6,097 bases of DNA from Actinomycetota bacterium (GTDB lineage Bacteria; Actinomycetota; Actinomycetes; Streptosporangiales; Streptosporangiaceae): positions 5,343-11,439 of the forward strand of contig PLIQ01000133.1 in NCBI GenBank assembly GCA_003140115.1, given 5' to 3'. Under the pieces are notes generated by a model. That model ran no database searches. It was not told the origin of the DNA and worked only from the letters and a program-made list of their open reading frames with translations. Below, piece after piece: positions 1 to 5,112 of the stretch; the stretch's first letter is position 1; each line of letters opens with the position of its first letter. A program made the translations under genes and the position numbers.

Positions 1-178
1 TGGCTACCTGGCTGGCCAGCCTGGTCTTTCCCGACCCCCCCGGCCCGGTCACCGTCACCAGCCGGTACCGCTCAAGCAGCACCGCAACCTCGCGCACCGG
101 CCCGGCCCGGCCGATGAAGCTCGTCCGCACGGCCGGGAAGCCATGCACGGCGTTGACCGTGGTGATCGCCTCCCCCAC
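1..178 (-). CDS. N-terminal fragment of regulator-type P-loop ATPase (AfsR/LuxR-associated family), runs off left edge
   Basis: The minus frame that is open to the window edge encodes about 59 residues ending in a classic nucleotide-binding start. TSFIGRAGPVREVAVLLERY is followed by RLVTVTGPGGSGKTRLA, with Walker A GPGGSGKT at residues 45-52 (plus-strand bases 23-46). The FxGR...LL...RLVTVTGPGGxGKTRLA pattern is typical of the large actinobacterial ATPases (NB-ARC/STAND-like) that usually carry TPR repeats and often a C-terminal LuxR HTH or an N-terminal SARP domain. No DNA-binding domain precedes the ATPase here, so any HTH would be at the missing C-terminus; that is inference. The start is uncertain. 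GTG at 178 is chosen because G/C bias at third positions fades upstream of it. GTG at 148 (49 residues in window) and GTG at 289 are alternatives, none with a well-placed ribosome binding site, and the frame stays open back to a TGA at 353-355. It is divergent from the lipoprotein gene at 677. The fold is secure; the exact subfamily is not. Confidence 0.78.
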   Translation of the reverse strand, partial: MGEAITTVNAVHGFPAVRTSFIGRAGPVREVAVLLERYRLVTVTGPGGSGKTRLASQVA

Positions 179-330
179 GGCCGTACCATAACCGCCACGG
201 CCGCCGCCGTACAGCCCGGCGGCGCCGGCAACAGCATCCGGTCGGAAGTCCCGCCCGCCGCCGGGATCACCCGTCGGCCGACCACCCACCGACGATCGCC
301 AGGGGCGGCGTTGCGGCCGCTTGGCGTCCA

Positions 331-349
331 GTCGGCGGACCTCGCCGAC
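331..349. repeat. 7-bp GC-rich inverted repeat (stem-loop or operator)
   Basis: GTCGGCG (331-337) and CGCCGAC (343-349) are perfect reverse complements separated by five bases. An overlapping alternative pairing, GGCGTC (323-328) with GACGCC (346-351), uses some of the same bases, so two mutually exclusive hairpins are possible. No T-run follows on either strand, so it does not look like an intrinsic terminator. It lies about 150 bases upstream of the chosen ATPase start and 330 bases upstream of the lipoprotein start. In DNA this GC-rich, a chance occurrence is quite possible. Confidence 0.4.
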
Positions 350-660
350 GCCTCATGCGGCGGGCGCGGCTGATGCAGCGGCACGCCTTCGAGGTTCAGC
401 CAGGCTGGTCGTATCCGGGCCAAAGACCTGCTGAACCTCCGGCTGATCGCGGCCACGCCGGGCGGCTCTGCTACCCGGAGCCCGGCCAGTCGAGCTGCCC
501 CGAGCCGGGCACCTGCCGAGCCTGGAACGGCCGCAAGAACTATCCGCGATGCGGTTTCCCGCTGCTCAGGGCGCAGGGCTCGCGGCTGCGGAGGTGATCA
601 CCGTCGGCCGGCGCTGCAATCCGGCTGCAAGACCGGTGCACGACGCTGTGAAGCACCTGC

Positions 661-668
661 AGAAGGAG
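661..668 (+). promoter_or_regulatory. Ribosome binding site of the lipoprotein gene
   Basis: AGAAGGAG lies eight bases before the ATG at 677 and is a strong match to the Shine-Dalgarno consensus. It fixes the start of the lipoprotein, although the reading frame is open well upstream. Confidence 0.85.
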
Positions 669-676
669 AAGCTACC

Positions 677-1396
677 ATGACGCACCTAAGGCGCAGCCCC
701 GTTCTCATCCTGGCTCTCATCCCGCTACTGGCCGCTTGCAGTAGCGCTGACACCTCTTCAGCCACCCCCGCGGCTTCCTCTGCCGCCCCGGCCGCGGCCG
801 CAGCCGCGCTGGTGAGAGGGGAGTTTGTCGGAGATGCCGGTGACCTGGCGGGCATTGCCCTGTCGGCAAACGGACGGCAGGTGATTGGCTACTTGTGTGA
901 CGGGACCGGCCGGCACGTGAGCCTGGCGCAGTGGTTCACCGGACCGGTGACCGGCACCGGCATCGACATCACCAACGCCCACGGAGCACATCTGGTCGCG
1001 ACCGTGACCGCCCAGGCCATCACCGGCACCGTCACGCTCACAGACGGCCGCTCCGCGCCGTTCACCGCGCGCCTGCTGCCCGATCCTGGCGGCACCTACG
1101 GGCTGTTCCGCAGCGAGCAGACTTTCCACGGCGTTCGCTACCTGGGCGGATGGATCCTGAATCCGCCAAGTTTTGCCAGTGCCAGGGTGGGAGCAGGAGC
1201 CTGGGCAGGAGTCTCCTTGACTGCCGCGCTGCGTCCTGATCCCGTCGGTTTCCAGCCTTTGCGCGGCGGCATCGGCATCATCAACGAGCAGACCGGGGCG
1301 CTGATCGTCAGCCCTGTTCTGGACAATCTGGTTAGCGTGACCGTACCGGGCGTGGGTACGTTCCGGCTCACCCACTGCCTGCGGGCGCGGTGCTGA
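677..1396 (+). CDS. Secreted lipoprotein of unknown function
   Basis: The 239-residue product begins with a textbook lipoprotein signal peptide: a short basic n-region (MTHLRRS), a hydrophobic core at residues 8-20 and a lipobox L-A-A-C with the lipidated Cys at 21. An Ala/Ser/Thr/Pro-rich linker of about 25 residues follows (22-45), the usual spacer holding a domain off the membrane. The rest (about 46-239) is rich in short beta-strand-like segments with Gly turns, including GYLCDG (71-76), SLAQWFTG (82-89) and repeated GT-V-T patterns near 92-130. This suggests an all-beta globular domain, perhaps two related halves. Cys74, Cys234 and Cys239 could form a disulfide in the exported protein. 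The product is expected to sit on the outer face of the cytoplasmic membrane. I recognise it only as an actinobacterial hypothetical lipoprotein type with no known ligand or enzyme activity. The ATG is set by the strong ribosome binding site at 661-668. It is divergent from the ATPase regulator, which might control it; that is inference from position only. Confidence 0.88.
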   Translation: MTHLRRSPVLILALIPLLAACSSADTSSATPAASSAAPAAAAAALVRGEFVGDAGDLAGIALSANGRQVIGYLCDGTGRHVSLAQWFTGPVTGTGIDITNAHGAHLVATVTAQAITGTVTLTDGRSAPFTARLLPDPGGTYGLFRSEQTFHGVRYLGGWILNPPSFASARVGAGAWAGVSLTAALRPDPVGFQPLRGGIGIINEQTGALIVSPVLDNLVSVTVPGVGTFRLTHCLRARC

Positions 1397-1622
1397 ACAG
1401 ACGGATCGTTTCGCCTAGGCCGCTCGCCGGGACCGGACTGAACCCGCGGTGCATGCGGGCACCATGATCGGCTCTCACGCCGGCGGCAGCCGGCCAGCCG
1501 TTGGTCGGGCGGGCCGGTCCTGCAATCTTCTTCCGTCTCCTCTGCAAGGACAGTGCAATCCGGATCGGCGATGCTTCCCTCAGGCGGCATTCCGGGGGCG
1601 GTCCAGCCGGAAGGAGGAAGAC
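1397..1622 (+). other. Intergenic region upstream of the small ORF
   Basis: No gene is called here. A small hairpin, CCCGC (1443-1447) with GCGGG (1455-1459), lies about 50 bases after the lipoprotein stop but has no T-run, so it is at best a weak terminator. TTGGTC (1501-1506) and CAATCT (1523-1528), spaced 16 bases apart, are a marginal sigma-70-like pair that could drive the downstream small ORF and membrane gene. I consider that pair speculative. Confidence 0.35.
1611..1617 (+). promoter_or_regulatory. Strong Shine-Dalgarno before the small ORF
   Basis: AAGGAGG lies five bases before GTG 1623. It is one of the best matches to the anti-Shine-Dalgarno sequence in the window and is the main reason for choosing 1623, not an upstream ATG at 1449, as the start of the small ORF. 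Confidence 0.65.
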
Positions 1623-1633
1623 GTGATATCACG
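1622..1633. repeat. 12-bp perfect palindrome over a start codon
   Basis: CGTGATATCACG is fully self-complementary and covers the GTG start (1623-1625) of the small ORF, just after its AAGGAGG. Its central ATAT is unusual in such GC-rich DNA. It could be an operator for a dimeric repressor, or it could be chance. Confidence 0.45.
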
Positions 1634-1817
1634 GGACTCCAGAACCGGCTTCGTGGCCCGGATAAGTAGTTGTCGGCTGGACAGCCGCACCGCAGTTCAG
1701 GGCACCGCAGGCGCAGTGCCGGGTGTGCCGCGCGGGCTACCGGGGGTGGCCAGCGGGATGGTGTTCGTGAACCAGATGACAGCGTTCTGCTGCGGAGAGG
1801 GGCTCCGGTGCGCGTGA
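1623..1817 (+). CDS. Small ORF, 64 aa, Cys-containing C-terminus, coupled to membrane gene
   Basis: GTG 1623 follows AAGGAGG by five bases and opens a 64-codon frame ending at TGA 1815-1817, inside the start region of the downstream membrane-protein gene. About 49 of 64 codons end in G or C, and the last 33 codons show the third > first > second position G/C order of real genes from such genomes; the first half is less convincing. The product has an Arg/Ser-rich N-terminal half, a Gly/Pro/Val-rich middle and the tail FVNQMTAFCCGEGLRCA, with a Cys-Cys pair and a third Cys two residues from the end. There is no obvious signal peptide or membrane helix. I do not recognise a family. It could be a small regulatory or accessory protein for the membrane protein, a modified-peptide precursor, or a leader ORF that controls translation of the next gene. 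It may also be non-coding. Confidence 0.4.
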   Translation: MISRDSRTGFVARISSCRLDSRTAVQGTAGAVPGVPRGLPGVASGMVFVNQMTAFCCGEGLRCA

Positions 1818-2638
1818 CGATCCTGCGGGCGGCACTGGTCCCCGCGACGCTGATCCTGTTCGTGCTGGTCAGCGGGTTCCTGGCTCAGGTTCCGTGGGCT
1901 ACGGGCCTGTGGCCGTGGCCGGCGAAACCGCTGTCTTACATCTTCATCGCGTCCATCCTGGCGGCGATAGCGGTCCCCGTGCTCTGGATAGCGGTCAGCG
2001 GCGAGGCGGCCGCGATCCGCGCCGGCGCACTCGACCTGACCGTGATGTACGGCGGGATGTTCGTCTATGTCCTCACGTTGACCGGCCATCCGCATGAGCC
2101 TCGGCTCTGGGCCTATGCGCTGGCCTTCGGACTCGCCGCTGCCGGGTCGGCCGGAGCGTTCCTGTTCGCGCGGCCGATCCCGTGGGCCGACCCGCGCTCG
2201 ATGCCCCCGCTGGTGCGCCTGTCATTCGGCGCCTTCGCGATGATCTTGACCGGAGCCGGGGCAGCCCTGGTTGCCCACGCCGGCATCTTTCCGTGGCAGC
2301 TAGGCCAGGAGACCTCGGTCATGTTCGGCTTGATCTTCCTGGGCGCGGCGGCCTACTTCAGCTACGGCGCCCTGGATCCGCACTGGGGTAACGCCGTCGG
2401 GCAACTGGCTGGATTCCTCGCCTACGACCTAGTGCTGCTCGCACCGTTTCTCGAGCATTTCAGCGCCGCCCGCGGCGGCTCGCTGGTCAGCCTGATCATT
2501 TACGTCGCGTTCCTTGTCTACAGCGGGGCGCTGGCCAGCTACTACTTGTTCGCGTCGAACGCCACTCGGATCCGCCACGCCTTTATTGGTCCGGAGCCGT
2601 TGCCGGCACCGGACGCAGCCGATGCTGACGTGCGGTGA
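1808..2638 (+). CDS. Polytopic integral membrane protein, about eight helices, function unknown
   Basis: The 276-residue product is hydrophobic almost throughout. Likely transmembrane segments lie near residues 6-26, 43-63, 75-93, 100-120, 136-157, 169-188, 197-216 and 227-249, with a short polar C-terminal tail rich in Ala, Pro and Asp. Visible features are WPWP at 35-38, LSYIFIASILAAIAVPVLWI at 42-61, a loop with HPHEP (94-98) and a conserved-looking DPHWGN (190-195). I see no transporter signature, catalytic motif or nucleotide-binding site; it resembles unnamed actinobacterial membrane proteins. GTG 1808 is chosen because GGAGAGGGG (1794-1802) lies just upstream and the hydrophobic N-terminus begins there. 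GTG 1814 is equally plausible and would give a 4-base GTGA overlap with the small ORF's stop, a classic translational-coupling arrangement. A TTG 46 codons upstream would only add low-quality Arg/Ser-rich sequence. About 160 bases separate it from the next gene. Confidence 0.85.
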   Translation: MRVTILRAALVPATLILFVLVSGFLAQVPWATGLWPWPAKPLSYIFIASILAAIAVPVLWIAVSGEAAAIRAGALDLTVMYGGMFVYVLTLTGHPHEPRLWAYALAFGLAAAGSAGAFLFARPIPWADPRSMPPLVRLSFGAFAMILTGAGAALVAHAGIFPWQLGQETSVMFGLIFLGAAAYFSYGALDPHWGNAVGQLAGFLAYDLVLLAPFLEHFSAARGGSLVSLIIYVAFLVYSGALASYYLFASNATRIRHAFIGPEPLPAPDAADADVR

Positions 2639-2800
2639 AACTTGTCGCGGTCCGGGCCCCGCAAACCATCGGTCACATGCAGGCCAGCGCATAGGCATAC
2701 GAGGGGGCAACGCCCTGGCCAGGCGACGGGATCCGGGCGAGTCGTTCGTCTATGAGTCAGGACACGGCCGGAGCAGGCCGCCGGGACAAGGGAGTCGCAG

Positions 2801-3166
2801 ATGACGCAGTACCTGATCTCGTTCGGTGCCCACGCGATGGACCACGTCCCCGACGAGGACGCGCCCGCCGTGGCCAGGGCCGCGCGCGCGGCGGTCCAGG
2901 AGGCCATCAATGCCGGCGTGTACGTTTCCGCCGGCGGGCTGGAAGACCAGCCGGCGAGCATCGTGGCCACCGACGGGGCGGTCACCGACGGCCCGTACCC
3001 GGAGGCCATCGGCGGGTTCACGCTCGTCGACGTGCCCTCACGCGAGGAGGCGCTGCGGTGGGCTGCCAAGATCGCCGTCGCCTGCCGCTGCGCGCAAGAG
3101 GTCCGGGCGATCGGGGCCGACCCCGAACTCGACGCGACGCTCCGCCAGGCTGATAGCCGGCGGTGA
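2801..3166 (+). CDS. YCII-related (DGPF-type) domain protein
   Basis: The 121-residue product matches the small YCII/DGPF family: an N-terminal strand MTQYLISFGA, a helix (about 20-38), GGL at 45-47, the signature VTDGPYPE at 61-68, GGFTLVDVPS at 71-80 and a helix EEALRWAAKIA at 82-92. The family folds as a ferredoxin-like alpha/beta dimer with a conserved His/Asp pocket, proposed to be enzymatic but with no settled reaction for this branch. His11, His15 and Asp63 are the candidate pocket residues. The tail (about 93-121) holds two Cys (95, 97) and a charged end. The start is supported by AAGGGAG (2788-2794) six bases before the ATG. Family members often sit beside an ECF sigma factor gene in actinobacteria, but none is in this window. 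The 162-base upstream gap holds only a 10-bp palindrome, CCTGGCCAGG (2714-2723), and no clear promoter. Confidence 0.9.
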   Translation: MTQYLISFGAHAMDHVPDEDAPAVARAARAAVQEAINAGVYVSAGGLEDQPASIVATDGAVTDGPYPEAIGGFTLVDVPSREEALRWAAKIAVACRCAQEVRAIGADPELDATLRQADSRR

Positions 3167-3415
3167 CGTCCCGGCTGCGCCTGGTCGAACGCGCCCCGCA
3201 GCACTAGAGCAGGACTTGCCCTGGCGGCGGCCTGACCACGCGGGCCTGCGCGCCGGCCTGAGCCGGGGACGCGGGGAAGCGCCTCTTGGATCGGACGTGA
3301 AATATGCCGCGCTAAGCCGCGCCAGTCCGGTCGGGCTTGCGGTCGAAGAGGCCGGCGCTGTGGGGCCGGCTGAATTGATTTGCCGCCGGGTGGGCGCTGC
3401 CGGGAGCATGGGGCT
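3167..3415 (+). other. Intergenic region with a GC hairpin
   Basis: No gene is called in these 249 bases. GCCGGC at 3351-3356 and 3365-3370 can pair across an eight-base loop, and TGAATTGATTTG, the most AT-rich patch of the gap, follows. This could be a weak terminator-like element for the YCII gene or a 5'-UTR hairpin for the hydrolase. No convincing -35/-10 pair was found. Confidence 0.35.
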
Positions 3416-4231
3416 ATGGCGGAGCGATTCGATGTCAGCCGGGACGGCATCACCCTGGCGGGGGAACGGTGGCCAGGTGGCGGCCCGACGGTGCTGCTGC
3501 TGCATGAGGGCGTCGCGGACCGGCGGGGATGGGCGGAGGTAGCCGGGCTGCTGGCACCTGAGCTGACCGTGGTGGCCTGCGACCGCCGTGGTTACGGGCA
3601 GACGCCGCCGAGTACCGGCCCGTTCTCGCACCTGGATGACCTGCTGGCCGTCGTGGATCACATCGGCGCAGGCCCGGTGTGGCTGGCCGGCGCCTCAGCG
3701 GGGGGCGGGCTGGCACTCGACGCCGCCCTGGTTGCCCCCGGCCGGGTCGCGGGCCTGGTGCTGATGGGCACCGCGGTGAGCGGCGCCCCCGAACCCGAAC
3801 TCGACGCCGCTACCAGGCGGTTCGAGCCGCTGCTGGACAAGGCCTACGCGGCCCGGGACGCCGGCGAGATCAACCGGCTGGAGACCTGGCTGTGGCTGGA
3901 CGGCCCCGGCCAGCCAGAAGGGCGAGTGGGCGGCGCCGCGCGGGAGCTGGCGCTCGACATGAACGCGATCATCATCGGCAACGACGTGCCGGAAACCGCC
4001 GGAGCCACCGACGTGGACGCCTGGCACCGCCTCGCCGAGATCAAGGTCCCGGTCACCGTCGCGTGCGGCGATCTCGACGTGCCGTTCCTGGTCGACCGCT
4101 GCCGCCAGCTCGCGGACCGGCTCCCCGCCGCCCGGCACCACGTGCTGCCCGGCATGGCACACCAGCCCTACCTGGAATCAGCCAGCACAGTAGCGCAGCT
4201 GATCCGCTCGGCGGTGACGGGCGGCCTTTGA
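3416..4231 (+). CDS. Alpha/beta hydrolase
   Basis: The 271-residue product has the full alpha/beta-hydrolase layout. Strand TVLLLHEG (25-32) leads into the oxyanion-hole region, with HEG in place of the more common HG-G. CDRRGYGQT (55-63) follows strand four. The nucleophile elbow is G-A-S-A-G at 92-96 with Ser94. A helical cap occupies about 125-205. VACGDLDVPF (215-224) offers Asp219 or Asp221 as the acid, and GMAHQPYLE (246-254) supplies His249, so the triad is Ser94-Asp-His249 and the enzyme should be active. The LLHEGVADRRGW start is common in an actinobacterial branch annotated only as hydrolase; ester, lactone or C-C bond substrates are all possible. It should be cytoplasmic, as there is no signal peptide. 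ATG 3416 is preferred over a GTG or other start at 3380 because GGGAG (3402-3406) lies nine bases before it and the domain begins here. It ends seven bases from the stop of the convergent gene. Confidence 0.93.
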   Translation: MAERFDVSRDGITLAGERWPGGGPTVLLLHEGVADRRGWAEVAGLLAPELTVVACDRRGYGQTPPSTGPFSHLDDLLAVVDHIGAGPVWLAGASAGGGLALDAALVAPGRVAGLVLMGTAVSGAPEPELDAATRRFEPLLDKAYAARDAGEINRLETWLWLDGPGQPEGRVGGAARELALDMNAIIIGNDVPETAGATDVDAWHRLAEIKVPVTVACGDLDVPFLVDRCRQLADRLPAARHHVLPGMAHQPYLESASTVAQLIRSAVTGGL

Positions 4232-4238
4232 GGACGGG

Positions 4239-4808
4239 TCAGCCGGCGACCTGGCCGGTGTTTCGGTCAATGACGCGGACGCCGGGCGCGAAATGCGCCA
4301 CGGCGGCGGCCATGCGCTGCGTATCCAGGTGCCACAGGTTCACCGCGCGGCTGGCCAGCAGCGTGTCACCGCTGACACCAGGCGTGAGTGCGCGGGCTGT
4401 CGCCTTGGCGGCCCGCTGGCCGCGGCGCCCGGCCAGCGGGCGGGTGCCTTTACGGCGGGCCACGCCGACGTAGCGCACGGAACGGCCGTAGGGCATCGGC
4501 TGGCGCCAGAGCACGATTTCCCTGATGTCGGCCCACGGGATCAGGACGGTGGTCGCGCCGTACCGCCCGGGCGAGCCGCCCAGGGTGACGCCGCTGGCAT
4601 CCACCCGCAGGGCAACCCGGCGGGTCGCGATGCTCGCGATGAACACCAGCGCGCCACCGCCGAAGAACACGAGCGTGACCACCCGCAGCGCCAGCGACAT
4701 CGGCACCGTGAGCGCGAGCAGCACGAACACGGCAGCTCCCACGATCAGGCTGCCGCTGCGGCGATTCCACCCGTAGCGGGCCACATACACACCAGGCTCA
4801 CCAGTCAC
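4239..4808 (-). CDS. Membrane-anchored PH-like domain protein
   Basis: The product is about 189 residues from GTG 4808. A short basic N-terminus (ARYGWNRRSG) precedes two closely spaced transmembrane helices (about 20-38 and 42-61), separated by only a few residues. The C-terminal cytoplasmic part (about 65-175) begins with VALRVDASGVTLGG and continues with VLIPWADIREIVLW (88-101), the strand-turn-strand and 'PW-DI--I' pattern of bacterial PH-like domains found after paired helices in many small actinobacterial membrane proteins. A basic, Arg/Lys-rich segment (about 118-140) follows. The role is unknown; such domains usually mediate protein or membrane interaction. The start is uncertain: ATG 4865 gives 208 residues, but the extra codons lack the G/C third-position bias and no good ribosome binding site is present. 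GTG 4790 or 4784 are also possible. The gene converges on the hydrolase, so the two may overlap in their 3' transcripts. Confidence 0.82.
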   Translation of the reverse strand: MTGEPGVYVARYGWNRRSGSLIVGAAVFVLLALTVPMSLALRVVTLVFFGGGALVFIASIATRRVALRVDASGVTLGGSPGRYGATTVLIPWADIREIVLWRQPMPYGRSVRYVGVARRKGTRPLAGRRGQRAAKATARALTPGVSGDTLLASRAVNLWHLDTQRMAAAVAHFAPGVRVIDRNTGQVAG

Positions 4809-5112
4809 GCGCTTATCATGTCCCAGCCCAACGGCACATGACCAGGCTTTCCGCCACGTATGCACATATCAACCAGACCTGTAAAGCAGTTGCCGCAATA
4901 ACGATTGAGCCGGCGTCCGTCCGGATCGGCGGCAGTGTGCGCGCTGATCCAGACGAGGGCTGATTACGCAACGCGAGGCGGACCGTCCCACGTCGGTGAG
5001 CCGATCGAATATTGCGTGGAGTTCACCATCAGATTCCTGTGGTGAAGACGCGCAGATTATCTGTTCGGTGCCGCGCCGATGGCCTATGTGCCTTCGTCGC
5101 AAGGCTCGCATC
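4809..5112 (-). other. Intergenic region, less GC-rich, probable promoter region of the PH-like gene
   Basis: This stretch is visibly richer in A/T than the genes around it. On the minus strand TTGATATG (near 4865-4872) is a possible -10 element for the PH-like gene, but no matching -35 was found. It holds the 7-bp inverted repeat at 5022-5046. A minus-strand ORF from ATG 5111 to 4869 (80 codons) starts one base after the propeller gene's stop, with GGAG six bases before it. About 34 of its 80 codons end in A or T, including one TTA, and it shows no recognisable motif, so I leave it uncalled with roughly a 20% chance of being real. Confidence 0.5.
5022..5046. repeat. Inverted repeat, TTCACCA - 11 bases - TGGTGAA
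   Basis: The two 7-base arms (5022-5028 and 5040-5046) are perfect reverse complements, with arm centres 18 bases apart, roughly compatible with a dimeric regulator binding two turns of the helix. The loop is AT-rich and there is no adjacent T-run, so a terminator is unlikely. It lies about 215 bases upstream of the chosen start of the PH-like gene and just downstream of the propeller gene. Confidence 0.4.

Larger units (their letters stand above)
179..676. other. Divergent intergenic region, no convincing gene
   Basis: About 500 bases lie between the divergent ATPase and lipoprotein genes, presumably holding both promoters. I could not identify a clear -35/-10 pair on either strand. The stretch contains the perfect palindrome GTCGGCCGAC (273-282) and a 7-bp inverted repeat at 331-349. 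One plus-strand ORF at 355-597 (80 codons) has G/C at about 65 of its 80 third positions, higher than at the first two positions, which is coding-like. However, it has no ribosome binding site, no recognisable motif and an odd Cys/Pro/Arg-rich product, so I do not call it. It could be a gene remnant. The minus-strand ORF at 55-456 overlaps the ATPase in another frame and is a shadow. Confidence 0.6.

Noticed and set aside
55..456. Minus-strand 133-residue ORF
   Set aside because: It overlaps the Walker A-encoding ATPase frame and its product is an Arg/Pro/Ser-rich shadow with no motif.
355..597. Plus-strand 80-residue ORF
   Set aside because: Its codon periodicity is mildly coding-like, but there is no ribosome binding site and the Cys/Pro/Arg-rich product matches nothing I know.
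758..1375. Long minus-strand ORF opposite the lipoprotein
   Set aside because: It is the antisense of a gene with a clear signal peptide and ribosome binding site; long antisense frames are expected in DNA this GC-rich.
1443..1459. Hairpin after the lipoprotein as a terminator
   Set aside because: The stem has only five base pairs and no T-run follows.
1670..1807. TTG-initiated N-terminal extension of the membrane protein
   Set aside because: The extension is Arg/Ser-rich, lacks a ribosome binding site and is better explained as the small ORF in another frame; the hydrophobic protein starts naturally at GTG 1808 or 1814.
2542..3453. 303-residue minus-strand ORF across the YCII gene
   Set aside because: It is antisense to a recognised family protein, its product is low-complexity Arg/Ala/Pro/Ser-rich, and it shows no domain.
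3679..4473. 264-residue plus-strand ORF overlapping hydrolase and PH-like gene
   Set aside because: It is frame-shifted within the hydrolase and antisense to the next gene; its Arg/Gly/Pro-rich product is typical of a shadow frame.
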